From NCBI GenBank assembly GCA_037447655.1, contig JBBHKE010001424.1, positions 1 to 64,000 of the forward strand: 64,000 nt of DNA, in the 5' to 3' direction. Source of the DNA: Zygnema cylindricum (lineage: Eukaryota; Streptophyta; Zygnematophyceae; Zygnematales; Zygnemataceae). The notes below the pieces were generated by a model. The model did not search any database, was not told where the DNA came from, and saw only the letters and a list, made by a program, of their open reading frames with translations. Made by a program: the position numbers and the translations under genes. Positions 34,607 through 46,913 of this stretch are shown here, in pieces; the stretch's first letter is position 1; every line of letters starts with the position of its first letter.

Positions 34607-35369
34607 TTTGGTTAGAAACCAAGGAGAAGTTTGCTCACCCGAAAATCGATTGCCGTGACCGGTGAGGGTGCTCTAACCTGTGTCGGTAGAACCACAATGT
34701 GAAGTGGTAGGGGATTGGAGGGAAACTGAGTGATCACACTGCCAGCGGCCGCTGGTTAGATGTGGGGCGTGCTCAGGTCCTAAGGACTAAGGCGGGGTGG
34801 GCAGTGTAGCCACCGCCGAAGCTCACTCCAATTACCAGAGGCCAAACAAACTTGCCTTCTCCTAGCAATGATTCATGTGTAGAGGGAGGGCTTGAAGCCA
34901 TGAAGGGTGAGGATGTGAGGATTATAGAACAAAAGATCCTGATGTAGTGGGAAATGGGAATTTGCTAATGGAGGAGAAGGAAAGTGGAGTACTTTACTTC
35001 TTCAAGAGCAAAGGAGTCCAGAAATGACTCAAAACTTTTCAAACCCTAAATTGTTACCTTGATTGATTTCAGTTTTGCTGTTGCAAAATTTATGGTTAAA
35101 TCTTACTTTTGAGAGCTTTCAATTTTTGCTATTGCAAAATTGGTGGGGAAATTCTTACATTTATGTTTCAATGTTGGGAAATTGAAAATTTGAATTTGTA
35201 CTAACTTATTGTCAATGTCTTTTTAATTTCTCAGATCTTGATCTTTTCAAAGGATTTGTTAAGGAGAAGAAGTTTTGGATTGGAGCAATCTAAGGACTTC
35301 AATTCTGCAGCAAATTTCTTTGGGAAATTATACTCTATCTTTCCTTTTGCTTGATTTAATTGTGTGATA
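34607..35369 (+). other. G2 leader
   Basis: Untranslated stretch of about 760 bases before gag, homologous to the G1 leader. No open frame worth calling. Confidence 0.6.
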
Positions 35370-36686
35370 ATGGCAAATTCTGCATGGAAACGTGAAATGG
35401 AGAATGCTTTGAATGTGTTGAAGAAACGAACTGTAAAATTGGTAAAAAAATTTAATAATCATTCTGCTGCTGTGGATGAACAAATTTGCGAATTGAAAAG
35501 TGAATTGAAAGTTGTTAAAGAAAATGGGAATGTTTCAAATGAGAAATTGGATGAGCTCATTAATTTAATTCAGGCAAAGAATGATGTTAATGACCAAAAG
35601 GGTGAAAGTAGTAAAAGAAATGCCAATTTTAGGGAGGATGATCATGATAGACCTAAGAAGATAAGGGATCTGAAATTGTCTATTAGTGAGGCACCATCGT
35701 TTGATGGTAAGAAGATTGATGAGTTGGATGCTTGGATTTTTCATATGGAGTATTATTTGGAATCTAGGAATTGTGATCGCGATGATTATACTTCTTTTGC
35801 AGTTAGCTGTCTGAAAGGCGATGCTCAAATTTGGTATTATACTCAGAGAAGGTCTAAATTGATTCCTGATAATGCTGATTGGGAAACTTTTAAAACCGCG
35901 ATCAAATCGCGTTTCTTGTCTGTCACTTTTAAATCCAGAATGGAAGAAAAGTGGTTGAATTGTAAGCAGACTGGATCTGTGAAGGATTATATTGTAGAAT
36001 TTGACTCATCTAGTATTCATGTCATAGGTTTGACTGATGAAATGGCTAAATTGCATTTCTTGAACTATTTGAATCCTGTACTGAAATCAGAGCTAAAACA
36101 TCAAAATTTTAATAATTTGAAAGAATTACAAGATAAGTCATTGGAATTAGAGGATCAGTTGGGGTATAATCGGGAAACACGATCAGTAAGGGGTAATTTA
36201 AATGAAGTATCACAGTGGGATGATGAGGAATTTGTTGAAGAGGGTCTGAATGCTGGTCTGGTGAATAGGCAAAATATCTTCAGGGGAAATCAAAGGGGTG
36301 GACATAGTGTTAATGCAGGAAATAAATTTAACAATAGAGGGGGGTACATTAAAAGTCCTAAACCAAACATTAATGCCCAGAAGTCTAACCTTACCATCCC
36401 CACATGCACTATTTGTCAGAAAAAGGGTCATAGGGCATTTGAGTGTGCACAACTGAAAAAGATTAACTGTTATAACTGTGGAGAGGAGGGACATTTTAGT
36501 AGAGAGTGCATAAAACCCAAAAAGAAAGTCACTTGTTTCAAATGTGGAGGTCCAGATCATTACGCTAAAGACTGTACAGATAAAGGTTCTCTAAAAATAG
36601 CCGAAGTAAATGAAGGTCTCCAAGAGGATATTGCATTATACCTAGCTGAGCAGGAAGCCCAAGAGGTGGGAAACGGAAAGGACTGA
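35370..36686 (+). CDS. gag: G2 Gag polyprotein
   Basis: 438 residues from ATG 35370 ([14 protein letters not shown]; a GTG two codons upstream is not needed). The N-terminal 100 residues are basic and heptad-like. A Retrotrans_gag capsid region ([16 protein letters not shown] to KSELKHQNF) spans about residues 125-255. Three CCHC zinc knuckles lie at about 345, 366 and 388 ([42 protein letters not shown]). Three knuckles are more than the one or two usual in plant gypsy Gag. It builds the virus-like particle and packages element RNA. The frame ends at TGA 36684, inside the loop of the predicted frameshift stem, and overlaps the open pol frame from 36650. Confidence 0.95.
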   Translation: MANSAWKREMENALNVLKKRTVKLVKKFNNHSAAVDEQICELKSELKVVKENGNVSNEKLDELINLIQAKNDVNDQKGESSKRNANFREDDHDRPKKIRDLKLSISEAPSFDGKKIDELDAWIFHMEYYLESRNCDRDDYTSFAVSCLKGDAQIWYYTQRRSKLIPDNADWETFKTAIKSRFLSVTFKSRMEEKWLNCKQTGSVKDYIVEFDSSSIHVIGLTDEMAKLHFLNYLNPVLKSELKHQNFNNLKELQDKSLELEDQLGYNRETRSVRGNLNEVSQWDDEEFVEEGLNAGLVNRQNIFRGNQRGGHSVNAGNKFNNRGGYIKSPKPNINAQKSNLTIPTCTICQKKGHRAFECAQLKKINCYNCGEEGHFSRECIKPKKKVTCFKCGGPDHYAKDCTDKGSLKIAEVNEGLQEDIALYLAEQEAQEVGNGKD

Positions 36687-38896
36687 CTGAAAGTCCTCAG
36701 TTGAGTCAACCAGATCCAGAAGTTAAAGAGTTAACTTTGGAGGGCAAATTAATGAATGGAAAAGTTAGGATAGCTGAATTTATTATGATTCTAACTACAC
36801 TGCATAGTTTAAAGAATCCTTCTGATGAAATTCTCAACAACAGACCTATGTTAGGACAGTTAAGTAATGATGACACCAGACACAGTTTGATTAGATTCGA
36901 GTCACTAGTGGAAGGAAAACCGTTGAAAGTAATGGTTGATTCAGGTGCCACACATAATTTTATTTCACATAAGTTTGTAGAGGAAAATAAAATTCCTACT
37001 GTCATAAGGGAAAAACCTTTACATGTTCAAGTGGCAAATGGTAATAAGTCCACATTAGATTTACAAACTGACACAATTGAAGTGGATATTCAGGGTCATA
37101 AAATGAAAGTTGTGTGTGAAATAATGAATTTAGGAAGTGATGAACTAATTCTGGGAAAGCCTTGGTTAACAGAACATAATCCTCAAATTAATTGGGAAAT
37201 TAACACCTTAAAAGTGAAGTCTGAAAACGGTTGGAAGGTTTTGCAAGCATTATCTCCTAAGAAATTGCATAGGAATCATATAAACAATATAACCAGATTA
37301 GGAGTGGAAGGTTTAATATCTGCTAAACAATTTAAAAAGCACCTAAAAGATAAAACAAATCATGCTTTCTTGTTGTTAGTAACTGAGGCAGTTACTGATG
37401 AAAGAGGGGGAGAAAACAATAACATTGATGTCATCCCTAAATCAGACACCACTAAAACTTTTGAAAAACTAAAATATGATTTTGTAACTGACATTAATAC
37501 ATCTGATGTTGCTGTTAAAGATTTGATTTTTGAATTTCAAGATGTTTTTCCTAATGATTTACCCTCAGGAAGGCCACCTTCCCGAGATGTAGAACATGTT
37601 ATTAACCTTGAACCTGGATGTAATCCTCCTGTCACAGGAATTTATAAGCACAGTTTCTTTGAGCAAGAGGATTTAAAGAAACAGATCAAAGAACTCTTAG
37701 AGAAAGGACATATTCAGCCCAGCAAATCACCGTATGGAGCACCAGTTCTCTTTGTCAAAAAAAAAGACGGAACGTTGAGAATGTGTGTCGATTATCGTAG
37801 TCTGAACAAGATTACGGTGAAGGATAAGTATCCGTTACCTTTAATTTCTGATTTGATAGATCGTTTAAAAGGTGCTAAAGTATTTTCATTGATTGACCTG
37901 CGTAGTGGCTTTAATCAGGTGCCAATCAGAATTGGGGATGTTGATAAAACTGCTTTCAAGACTAGGGTGGGTCATTTTGAATGGATAGTAATGCCATTCG
38001 GTTTAACGAATGCACCGCCTACTTACCAAAGATTAATGAACCAAACTTTTTCTGATTACATAGATGAGTTCGTTCAGGTGTTTATTGATGATATTCTAAT
38101 TTACAGTGAATCTAGAGAACAACATGTAATTCATTTAAGAAAAGTGTTAGAAAGGTTAAAAGAAAGAAAATTATACGGAAAATTGTCAAAATCCAGCTTT
38201 CTTAAAAGTGAACAATTATTTTTGGGACATATAGTTAGTGGGGAAGGTGTTAAAACAGATCCATCCAAAATCACTGCAATCCAAAGTTGGAAGCAACCTA
38301 CTAATGTCACGGAAGTTAGATCATTTTTGGGATTGGCCACTTACTACAGGAAATTTATAAAGAACTTCAGTATGATCGCTGCACCTTTGACGGATTTGCT
38401 TCGGGAAAAGGAGATGTTTGCGTGGGGAGCTGATCAAGAGAGAGCATTCGAGGAACTAAAAGGGAAGTTGACCTCTGCTCCTACACTAGTGTATCCTGAC
38501 CCTGCTGGGGAATTTGAAGTTCTGATTACTACAGATGCATCTGACAAAGGTCTAGGTGCAGTCATAAGTCAAAAAGTCGGCAAACACTTTCATCCTATTG
38601 CTTTTGAGTCCAAAAAATTCAATGATGCTGAAAAGAACTATACAGCACAAGAAAAAGAATTACTTGCAATTGTACATGCATTGGTGAAATGGCGATGTTA
38701 TTTGCATAATAAAGAATTTACAGTTCACTGTGATAATAAAGCCCTTTCTTATTTGCAGAGATTAAGTGATGCACAGATTATGACTGGCAGACAGGTTAGG
38801 TGGATGCAAAAATTAGCATATTTCAAATTTAATGTCAAACATATTCCTGGGAAGACAAATGTAGTTGCAGATCCTTTAAGTAGATGTTTGAAATAA
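36650..38896 (+). CDS. pol: G2 Pol part 1: protease, RT, RNase H
   Basis: Open in the -1 frame relative to gag from 36650; probably made only as a Gag-Pol fusion, since no good start codon precedes the protease. Aspartic protease [13 protein letters not shown] (Asp at 36938). RT with [49 protein letters not shown] and the FIDDILIYS active site (38081). RNase H with [38 protein letters not shown] and [12 protein letters not shown]. All key residues are present and there is no internal stop. It ends at TAA 38894 because the T run at about 38889 is one base shorter than in G1; without that loss it would continue into integrase. Confidence 0.93.
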   Translation, partial: AGSPRGGKRKGLTESPQLSQPDPEVKELTLEGKLMNGKVRIAEFIMILTTLHSLKNPSDEILNNRPMLGQLSNDDTRHSLIRFESLVEGKPLKVMVDSGATHNFISHKFVEENKIPTVIREKPLHVQVANGNKSTLDLQTDTIEVDIQGHKMKVVCEIMNLGSDELILGKPWLTEHNPQINWEINTLKVKSENGWKVLQALSPKKLHRNHINNITRLGVEGLISAKQFKKHLKDKTNHAFLLLVTEAVTDERGGENNNIDVIPKSDTTKTFEKLKYDFVTDINTSDVAVKDLIFEFQDVFPNDLPSGRPPSRDVEHVINLEPGCNPPVTGIYKHSFFEQEDLKKQIKELLEKGHIQPSKSPYGAPVLFVKKKDGTLRMCVDYRSLNKITVKDKYPLPLISDLIDRLKGAKVFSLIDLRSGFNQVPIRIGDVDKTAFKTRVGHFEWIVMPFGLTNAPPTYQRLMNQTFSDYIDEFVQVFIDDILIYSESREQHVIHLRKVLERLKERKLYGKLSKSSFLKSEQLFLGHIVSGEGVKTDPSKITAIQSWKQPTNVTEVRSFLGLATYYRKFIKNFSMIAAPLTDLLREKEMFAWGADQERAFEELKGKLTSAPTLVYPDPAGEFEVLITTDASDKGLGAVISQKVGKHFHPIAFESKKFNDAEKNYTAQEKELLAIVHALVKWRCYLHNKEFTVHCDNKALSYLQRLSDAQIMTGRQVRWMQKLAYFKFNVKHIPGKTNVVADPLSRCLK
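36668..36697 (+). promoter_or_regulatory. G2 gag-pol -1 ribosomal frameshift site
   Basis: GGGAAAC at 36668-36674 sits exactly in gag frame as G GGA AAC. It lies in the 36650-36686 overlap where pol is open in the -1 frame. Five bases later a 6-bp stem forms (36679-36684 with 36692-36697) around a 7-base loop. The loop can pair with CAGT at 36698-36701 to make a small pseudoknot. Heptamer, frame, spacing and overlap all fit the known retroviral mechanism. Conserved in G1. Confidence 0.72.
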
Positions 38897-40386
38897 AGGT
38901 TATGGTTCAGGATGAATTAATTTTAGATGCAGTTAGAAATGGTTATGATAAAGATCCATATTTTGTTGTGATTTGCAAGAATATTTCGGGAGGGAATTCT
39001 GACCCATTGAATGAGAGGCATGTCAAAAACTTTAGACTAGAGGATGGTTTACTATATTTGCAAATAGGGGATAGATTATGCATTCCTGAAGTGGGAGACT
39101 TAAGAAAACAAATTTTACGGGAAGCTCATGAGCATTTAGGACATCTAGGTCGAGATAAAACCCTTAGTCGGTTGCAAAGTAGATTGTTTTGGCCTGGGAT
39201 GGCAAAGGAGGTGTCAAAACACGTGGAAAGTTGTGTCCCTTGCCAACAGAGTAAACCTAGTACCCAAAAACCTCAAGGTCTCTTAAAACCTTTGGATATT
39301 CCGGAAAGACCGTGGGAATCTGTCAGTATGGATTTTATTGTCAGGTTGCCTGCTACATCTAAAAGGAATGACAGTATCATGGTCGTAGTCGATAGGTTCA
39401 GTAAAATGGCAATCTTTATCCCTTGCAAAACTACTCATTCAGTTGTAGATATTGCAAAGTTATATTTTGAAAACGTGGTCAGACATCATGGAGTTCCCCT
39501 GTCTATAGTCAGTGATAGGGATTCTAAATTTACATCTGCATTTTGGAAAAAATTGCAGCAAAATTTAGGTACTGAATTAAAAATGAGTACCTTTTATCAT
39601 CCTCAGACAGATGGAAAAACAGAAAAGATGAATCGTACACTAGAAGAAATGCTTAGGACCGTTTGCAGTGGAGTTCAGAACACATGGGAATCTAAACTGC
39701 CATTAATGGAATTTGCATACAATTCATGTATACATGCTAGTACAGGATTCTCACCATTTGAAGTTGTATACGGATACCAACCGAGAGAAGCAGTACACTT
39801 AATAACAGGGATCATACAAGAGAATAGGGGTTCAGGAACGGAATTTTGGGAATATATTCAAACAGTTTGGAGAACTGTCCGTGATGCATTAGTAGAGGCA
39901 CAAAGGAGGCAAGAATTAAATGCTAACCCCAAACGGGGTGATTGGGTGTTACGCACAGGTGACAAGGTTTGGCTTTCTACAACTCATTACAGGTGCAAGA
40001 TCGATGGACAATCGGATCCTACGGGGAAATTTGCTCCTAAGTTCATTGGACCATTTACTGTAATCGAGATGATATCGTCAGTTGCTGCCAAATTGCACTT
40101 TCCGGCGTCAACAAAAATTCATCCAGTGATACACATTAGCCAATTGAAACCAGCGAATCTTCGACCAACCGAAGGAGAATTGGAATTGGATCCCTCAGTA
40201 ATTATAGAACCTGAAGTACACAGATGGGTAATAGATTGGGTTGGTCAACGGTTCAAGGTCGGAGATACTATATTCTGGCAAGTGCATTATCTAGGGAGGC
40301 CTGAGGATGAGTTGACTCTAGAGGATAAAAATTCTGAATTTTTACAGAGGTATTGGAGAGACAATAATATAGAGGTCCCGTCTTGA
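38884..40386 (+). CDS. pol: G2 Pol part 2: integrase with chromodomain-like tail
   Basis: Zinc finger [11 protein letters not shown]...CVPCQQSK (H-H-C-C, about 39128-39243). Catalytic core with Asp in MDFIVRL (39331), Asp in SDRDSKF (39514) and Glu in [10 protein letters not shown] (39622), a D,D-35-E arrangement. Then a [22 protein letters not shown]-terminal barrel. The tail [20 protein letters not shown] followed by [14 protein letters not shown] aligns with a retroelement chromodomain, but the aromatic positions of the usual VKWKG...TWEP are changed. The ATG at 38884 lies in the overlap and is probably not a natural start; the frame is -1 to part 1 through the lost T. Confidence 0.92.
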   Translation: MFEIKVMVQDELILDAVRNGYDKDPYFVVICKNISGGNSDPLNERHVKNFRLEDGLLYLQIGDRLCIPEVGDLRKQILREAHEHLGHLGRDKTLSRLQSRLFWPGMAKEVSKHVESCVPCQQSKPSTQKPQGLLKPLDIPERPWESVSMDFIVRLPATSKRNDSIMVVVDRFSKMAIFIPCKTTHSVVDIAKLYFENVVRHHGVPLSIVSDRDSKFTSAFWKKLQQNLGTELKMSTFYHPQTDGKTEKMNRTLEEMLRTVCSGVQNTWESKLPLMEFAYNSCIHASTGFSPFEVVYGYQPREAVHLITGIIQENRGSGTEFWEYIQTVWRTVRDALVEAQRRQELNANPKRGDWVLRTGDKVWLSTTHYRCKIDGQSDPTGKFAPKFIGPFTVIEMISSVAAKLHFPASTKIHPVIHISQLKPANLRPTEGELELDPSVIIEPEVHRWVIDWVGQRFKVGDTIFWQVHYLGRPEDELTLEDKNSEFLQRYWRDNNIEVPS

Positions 40387-40422
40387 GAATTAAAAATGTT
40401 TTAACTGAGGGCAGTTAAAAAT

Positions 40423-40435
40423 AAGGAGGGGATGA
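40423..40435 (+). promoter_or_regulatory. G2 polypurine tract
   Basis: AAGGAGGGGATGA directly before the 3' LTR; primer for plus-strand DNA synthesis. Confidence 0.8.
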
Positions 40436-41404
40436 TGTAACAGTAATAGCGGATCGAACTAATTTATAAAAGGGTATTTAGGAGTTATGATTATAGATTA
40501 TTAAATTTGATAGACGTTCGCGAAAGAATCACGCGATTTGGAGTTATATTTCAAAAGTTATAGCTATGGGTTCACTTAGGTGGCAGTGTGGGGTCTGAAT
40601 AACAGGTGGGTATCATTGAAACGGGTTAAGGGTCAAAATTAGTACCGAAATTTCGCGTGAACGTTTCATAAAGTTCTAATGAAACGTTCAGTATGCATGG
40701 TACTTCGTTTCGTACAATTTTTAGTACGAAACGTCACTTTCACTTAAGGGAATTTCGTAGGAAGTTTCACGTGCGAAATTTGTGACGCATGATCGTGCGA
40801 AGTCGCGTTTCGTTTGGCGCGCGCTTTTGCACGTAAATGTTACGTAGTGAAACGTAGCGTTTGATTGGTTAATAAAGTGCTAAGTAGTTAGTAAGAGATT
40901 TCGCACGTTTTTGCATTGGTCAGTCCGAGTCCTTGCTGATCAATGATTGGCCCAGGTAAAAGCCTGTTAAAACGGAGCTTTGACTCTGGCCTGGGAGTCC
41001 AGGGCGATGATGGATAAATGGAGAAGTGTAAGAGGAGAGTAGACATCTTTTCCTTTAGGGAAAGTTTGTGGAAATTCCGGCTGATCTTGGTCCTGAGCGA
41101 TTAATACCAAATTGGAGAAAAGGCATTTTGCATTGAAATCTCTTACTAACTAAATAGTGTTTTAGTAGTTAAGAGATAGAATTATTAAGAGTGGAGAGTA
41201 GTGGAAAATACTTTAATAAGAAGGGTTGAGCCACGAGGGCAAGAGACCAAGCTAATGTTATGTGGACAGAAGCTTCTTCTAATTTAAAGTTTATCCTTAT
41301 GTGAGTGTTGTCAAATGTGGATGTGTGTTTTCCAATGTGTGGAATGTGTGGTTGGAATTGTTTGTAGTAATGGGATTTTCTGAGAGGTAGGAGATCCTGT
41401 TACA
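40436..41404 (+). repeat. 3' LTR of gypsy G2
   Basis: 969 bases, same length as the 5' LTR; about 3 substitutions seen (for example near 40570, 40598 and 41228). Confidence 0.96.
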
Positions 41405-41409
41405 CCTTT

Positions 41410-42155
41410 TTACATAAAACATTCTTGTTATGATCAGTTATATTTAACAATAGATCGTTGAGTTATGGCTAACAATAAACTAGTAAAATATCAATACACA
41501 ATTAAATGTCATAAGCTATTGTATGTAGTTATAATAACCACTAATAGACATCCAAAGCATCGCTAATAACGTCTAATAGACAGGTTAATGGAATTTTTGG
41601 CTTATATATGGCTTATGAAGTTATGCCAGCCAACATTACATTAACAAATGATTACACAGTTACTATAACATGTTTTATTATTAATTTATGCATAACCATC
41701 CAAATGTGTACAAAATACAACAATAGATTGTCAACACAACATTTTTTTTTTTTTTTTTTGCATACTCTTTTTAATCCACCATATGCGTCCCCAATCGCTA
41801 TATTTAATATTATGGCACCTTTTATTCTCATAACACATAAAGATACATGCTAGTATAACCATAAACTATAAATAATTGATAAAATATAACCCATCACATG
41901 ATGCGGATAACCATAAACATAAAGTGCACGTATTTGGCTTTTACGACCAAAGATTGTTTTCTATAATGGGCACTATAGACCATTATCGTACCATTATTTA
42001 TTATAATTACTATACATAATGAAGTCTTACGATAAGTACTCACATACAATCAATGCGCATTCATGCACTTTAAGATGAATTGCTATTTAAAGACATGTAA
42101 TCTCGACATCGATACATGTTATTACACCAATTTGTGTAAATGTAGGCTAATTCCT
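41410..42155. other. AT-rich host spacer
   Basis: Continuation of the host sequence split by G2. Contains a T18-like homopolymer near 41742. No gene seen. Confidence 0.5.
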
Positions 42156-43249
42156 TGTTAATATTTGTGTATTTCCTATAAAGATAGAAAAAGGCAGAGG
42201 CAGTCAACCTCTAACTCCCCTCTCCAAGCCCCCACACTTGTTGTAGTCACTGAAGGCTGGATAAGGAGATAGAGCCATGGCTCATGGCTGCCTAGGCCCT
42301 CTAGAGAAGACAGGGGGTAAATTAGGTAGATTTCTCGAAAAGGTGATTGACGGACCCAAGAATTGATCTTGGTACCTACCGTTCGTCAAGACACCTATAG
42401 CCGTCAACTTTGTCTGTTAGGTCTATGGATAGTGCTAAGGTATATAAGGTTTGATAGTTTTTTAAACAGTTACAAGTAGAGATTTCCATTTAATTACCGG
42501 ACGAAGAATATTGTACGGACATTTGTTTGGACAGACCATATTAAATGACGATATAAATTGGACGGTCGTGGTTAGCGCCGGCATCGCGGAAAGGACAATT
42601 TGGCAGTTTGCGCACGTCGCCACTCTGGATAACACGTGGCAACATCATACGGGTTTACGAAATCTCTGAAACAGGAGACAACAAATCAAGATATGACAAA
42701 TGTCGCAGTATCGATGTCTCGTACAATGTCCGTACATAAAGTACTTTGGCACCTGTACTTTCTTGTACGGTACACTCTTGTGATTGGTCAGTATTTTAGT
42801 ACTAGGGGGTTTAGAGAGGGGTTTATGACTTAGAATATTTTGGGTAGGTAGCCGCCTCTCCCAAAGAGCATTTTGTATAAAAGGCTAACTTTGGCCAGCC
42901 ATAAGAGTCAACCCAATTGACCATTTTGAGTGATTCTTTTTGCTGCGAACTTAGAGGAGTCCAAACTACACAAGGGTGTAGTCGGTTAGATTGTTTGCTT
43001 GCCAAGGTGGCTGCATTTCTAAGGGGAATTCAAAGTGGGGAATGTTATTCAAAAGTCATATTCTAACTTTGCATTCTGTAGTGGACTGAGCACACAGAAA
43101 GTCTTATTTCACAAGGGTGAAGCTATAATGGGGTTTTGATTGTCAAGGGGTCAATCATTTGGGTTTTTATAAACTTGGAGTTGGCACTATCTAGATAAGC
43201 TTCTTTAGACCTGCGAATTCTGTGTGGCAATGGGGCCCATAGAAAAGCA
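42156..43249 (+). repeat. 5' LTR of E2
   Basis: TGTTAATATTTG... to GCA immediately before the primer site. Its last 20 bases contain the Gag ATG (43230). Confidence 0.85.
42783..42884 (+). promoter_or_regulatory. E2 LTR promoter (CCAAT and TATA boxes)
   Basis: ATTGG (inverted CCAAT) at 42783-42787 and TATAAAAGG at 42876-42884, about 90 bases apart. The same pair is in the 3' LTR (45838, 45931), and a related TATAAATGG is in E3 (57587-57579, minus). Confidence 0.65.
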
Positions 43250-45148
43250 GGTTATGGGCCCACCATTTTGGGTGCCTATGTTTGATGGAACAGACTTCAG
43301 TTATTGGGAGTTCACCATGGAGGTATTGCTTTTCGAAAAGCACTTACTGGAAATTGTTTCGGGACAAGTGAGGTGTCCGCCATCGGGCTTTGGAGGAACT
43401 CACAATGGAGAATCATCTAGGGCTTTCCAGAAAACTAACCTGATTAACGATGCAACGGAAGGTGAAGGGAAAATCATATCCATGGAAGAGGGAAAAAGGG
43501 AGAAGGATAAAGGGACACCGATGGTGAAGGGAGCTAGGCTCTCGGCTACGGTTCCACTTGTGGGGATTATAAGTTAACCAAAAACTGAAGAAAATGACAG
43601 AAAAAGTTGGGAATATAAAAACAATATAGCAAAACATCTCATACTTAGATATGTGTCTAAGTCGATACCTATCACTCTTTTAAATCTAACCAAGTGTTCA
43701 GAAAATCTGGGAGACACTAATTCAGATTTATAATAGTGAGACTATACAGAGGCACTAGTTAGTAAAACAAGAAATCAAGGCCTATATTTATAAAGGCGGT
43801 AGCATGATAGAGTTTTGCAATGATATTGCTGCGTTATATGTTGAGCTTGCTAGAGCGGGATATGTAGAATCTGAGGAGAAAAAGATTAATACACTGATAA
43901 TGACACTCCCAGATGAGTACGAAGACATCATTTACCGTATGCAGGGAATGGATGGCTCCTCAAGAACTTGGAGCATTACCCTGGGGATAATTCTTGTGAG
44001 GGAAAGCACTTTGGAGCTTCGTAGGGGAAGTAACAGGGTGAATGCATTTACAGCTAGCTGGTGGTGACTGACGGAAGCGTGATGAGAAGAACGACGGTGA
44101 CGAGCGGAAGCGTGATGAGAGGAAGAAAGACAAAGGTGAACCTTATTGAAAATTAAGTGGAAAGAGAGGAAGAGAAAAAGAAAGAGGAGCTTTAAAAAAA
44201 GGGGTTTGCTTCTTTTGTAGGGAACCGGGTCATTATATGGAGGAATGCCCTTGTTTGGAAGAATTGAGAAGTTGCAATGTTGATGAGAAGGAAGAAAGGG
44301 AAGAGGAGAAAGAGGATGAAGAAATTTTGGAGGTTCTTCACATCGGTAGAATGGAGAAGAGAGAAAAGTACACAGAAATTCCACGAAAGCAACAGTGTAC
44401 TTTTGGAGGTATAAGGGAAGTAAAGGGAAGGGAGGTACTTGAGGGAGTTATAAATAATGAGGATAATTTTATAGATATGTTGGAAACAGAAAACTGGTCG
44501 TATAGGGAGACTTCAACGGATTTCGAGGAAAGGGGAGAAGTAAAACTAGAGAGGGTTTTAAAGAATAAGGGAGAAGATAAATATTTAATGAAAGGTTTAG
44601 GGGAGGAGAAATATTTGTTGGGAATAAAGTCAGAAAGTGATAGTGGAAAGATTTTCATGGGAGAGAGTGAGGAAAGTTCAGAAAATGGGGTGAGAATCAT
44701 GGATAAAAATATGAGTACAAAAGATGTACATTTTATGACGAACTTAGTGGGGACTCTTGATTTAAGGATAAATTTAGGGTGCAATGGTTTTGACATCACT
44801 AATGGGAGGGATGCCGTCTATGAAGGTGTGCTTATAAAAAGGTTAGCATCTGGGTGTGTGTTGCAGATTGGAGATGGGGTTGGTTGTTTGAATTGCAAGA
44901 GAGAAATTGGATTTTGTATGGATGGAAAAGAGATGAGATGGATAAAATATTTGCTCGGATTTATGAAAAGTGGGATGCCTAAAAAAATGTGTGATCACCA
45001 AGATGGAATGTTTATTTCAGCTCATCTAATAGACCTTTTAAAATATAAGGGTATTGTCTTAAAGTTTTATGAAAGGAAAAGGAAAAGGAAAAAGAAAAAG
45101 GGGGAGGAGGTGTTTGTTTTTTTTATATGGGAGTTCAAAGGAAAATAG
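43230..45148 (+). pseudogene. E2 Gag fused to degenerate RT/RNase H tail
   Basis: Starts at the in-LTR ATG (MGPIEKQVMGPPFWVPMFDG). Capsid block MIEFCNDIAALYVELARAGY, zinc knuckle CFFCREPGHYMEEC (about 44208-44250). The same frame then runs on, acidic, without protease or integrase, into relics of RT (LGEEKYLLGIKSESDSGK, cf. LGEARYILGIQMEKDRGK in A) and RNase H (VGTLDLRINLGCNGFDIT; GCVLQIGDGVGC; MCDHQDG) up to 45148. Stops and frameshifts at 43575, about 43690 and 44065 break the N-terminal half, but the knuckle-plus-tail part is one 303-codon frame. Confidence 0.82.
43250..43265 (+). promoter_or_regulatory. E2 half-tRNA primer binding site
   Basis: GGTTATGGGCCCACCA, 16 bases exactly complementary to the anticodon stem-loop region of plant initiator tRNA-Met (ending at base 39), abutting the LTR. 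Confidence 0.85.
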
Positions 45149-45166
45149 ACTAGAAAATAAAGGGAG

Positions 45167-46307
45167 TGTTGATATTTGTGTATTTTCTAGGTCTATATTA
45201 AGATAGAAAAAGGCAAGGGCAATCTGCCTCTAACTCCCCTCTCCAAGCCCCCACACTTGTTGTAGTCATTGAAAGCTGGATAGGGAGATAGAGCCATGGC
45301 TTCCTAGGCCCTTTGGAGAAGACAGAGGGTAAATTAGGTAGATTTATCAAAAAGGTGCTTGACAAACCCAAGAATTGATCCTGGTACCTACCGTCTGTCA
45401 AAACACCCGTAGCCGTCAACTTTGTCCGTTAGGTCTAGGACTAGTGCTAAGGTGTATAGGGTTTGATAGTTATTTAAACAGTTACAAAAAGAGATTTCCA
45501 TTTTCCTGGATTACGGTTTTATAGGGCATAGAAACAGTTGTACTTTAAGTAATGGACGAAACAAATAGTACGGACATTTGTTTCGACGGTCCGTATTAAA
45601 TGACGATATAAATTGGACAGTCGTGGTTAGCGCTGACTTCGCGGAAAGGACAATTTGGCGGTTTGCGCACGTCGCCAATCTAAATGACACGCGGCAAAAT
45701 CATACGGGCTTTCGGAATCTTCGGAATGCAAGACAACAAATTCGGATGTGACAAACATCGCATTATGGCTCTCTCGTACAACGTCTGTACAAAAAGTACC
45801 CCGGCACTTATACTTTTTTGTACGGTACACTCTTGTGATTGGTCAGTATATCAGTACTAGGGGATTTAGAGAGGGGTTTATGACTTAGAATATTTTGGGT
45901 AGGTAGTCGCCTCTTCCATAGAGCATTTTGTATAAAAGGCTAACTTTGGCCAGCCATAAGAATAAACTCAATTGACCATTTTTAGTGATTCTTTCTGTTG
46001 CGGACTAAAGGGAGTCCAGACTACGCAAGATTGTAGTGGGTTAGAGTGTTTGCCTGCCAGGTTGGCTTCATTTCTAAGGGGAAGTCAAAGTGGGGAATGT
46101 TATCCAAAACTCATATTCTAACTTTGCATTCTGTGGTGGAGCTGAGCACACAGAAAGTCTTATTTCACAAAGGTGAAGATGTAATGGGGTTTTCTGATTG
46201 TCAAAGGGTCAATCATTTGAGTTTATATAAACTTGGAGTCGGCACTATCTAGATTAGCTTCTTTGGACCTGCGAATTCTGTGTTGCAATGGAGCCCATAG
46301 AATTACG
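45167..46307 (+). repeat. 3' LTR of E2
   Basis: TGTTGATATTTG... after AAATAAAGGGAG. Ends with ATGGAGCCCATAGAA and a few bases, paralleling the in-LTR Gag start. Confidence 0.82.
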
Positions 46308-46913
46308 TACATGTTATCATTAAAGGGATTTTCAATTGTAACATATGAGTTTGGTATGTAACCATTAATGTCCAAATCAACGCATTATAAAAAACGTTAA
46401 GTACATATAGTAAATTCATCTCTATTTACAATAACTTGTTTTATTTCAACTCTATTGCATGAATTACAAAGTCACGTGGAATAATAATAAGCACAAAAAA
46501 TACACAATTTGCAGCCCAAACTTCATATCTAACGTCATACAAAACAAAAAAGGCGTTTACATTAAACAACGGATATATTCATAAGATTTCATTGTTTAGC
46601 TTACATAAGACATTGTGAGTACAATAGTCTCAAATTTCACATTATCAATTTACTCCAAAGAAAATGTTTGTTTGAATGACTCTTTCTTAATTATTGTTCT
46701 TATCATTTTATGACTTGTTCAACAAAGAAATAATGCCCCTTTGTTAATAACGTTAATGGTTTATTATCAATACGCGAAAATATAATATATAATACCCATT
46801 AAGTGAATAGAGACGTGACAAGTTGTTGTCTACTCCTTTAATAGAGTTGCTAACCGTAGTTCAACATTTCGGGTCGAAGACTTATTGAAACTACTGTAAC
46901 AACTATAGACAGG
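46308..46913. other. AT-rich host spacer
   Basis: No gene or known repeat seen. Confidence 0.5.

Larger units (their letters stand above)
33624..41404 (+). mobile_element. Ty3/gypsy chromovirus-type element G2 (young)
   Basis: Complete element with 969-base LTRs at 33624-34592 and 40436-41404 that differ at only about 3 positions by eye. It is flanked by a perfect 5-bp target duplication CCTTT (33619-33623 and 41405-41409). Contains primer site, gag, a -1 frameshift signal, pol with protease/RT/RNase H/integrase and a chromodomain-like tail, and a purine tract. The only coding lesion I see is a 1-base loss between RNase H and integrase. Inserted into AT-rich host sequence. Confidence 0.97.
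42156..46307 (+). mobile_element. Non-autonomous copia element E2
   Basis: LTRs 42156-43249 and 45167-46307 enclose only about 1.9 kb: primer site, Gag and a degenerate RT/RNase H tail. No protease active site, integrase or YVDD is present. Same layout and sequence family as E3. No clean target duplication (TTCCT on the left, TACAT on the right). Confidence 0.88.

Noticed and set aside
46303-46312. Target duplication for E2
   Set aside because: TTCCT on the left and TACAT on the right agree at only three of five positions.
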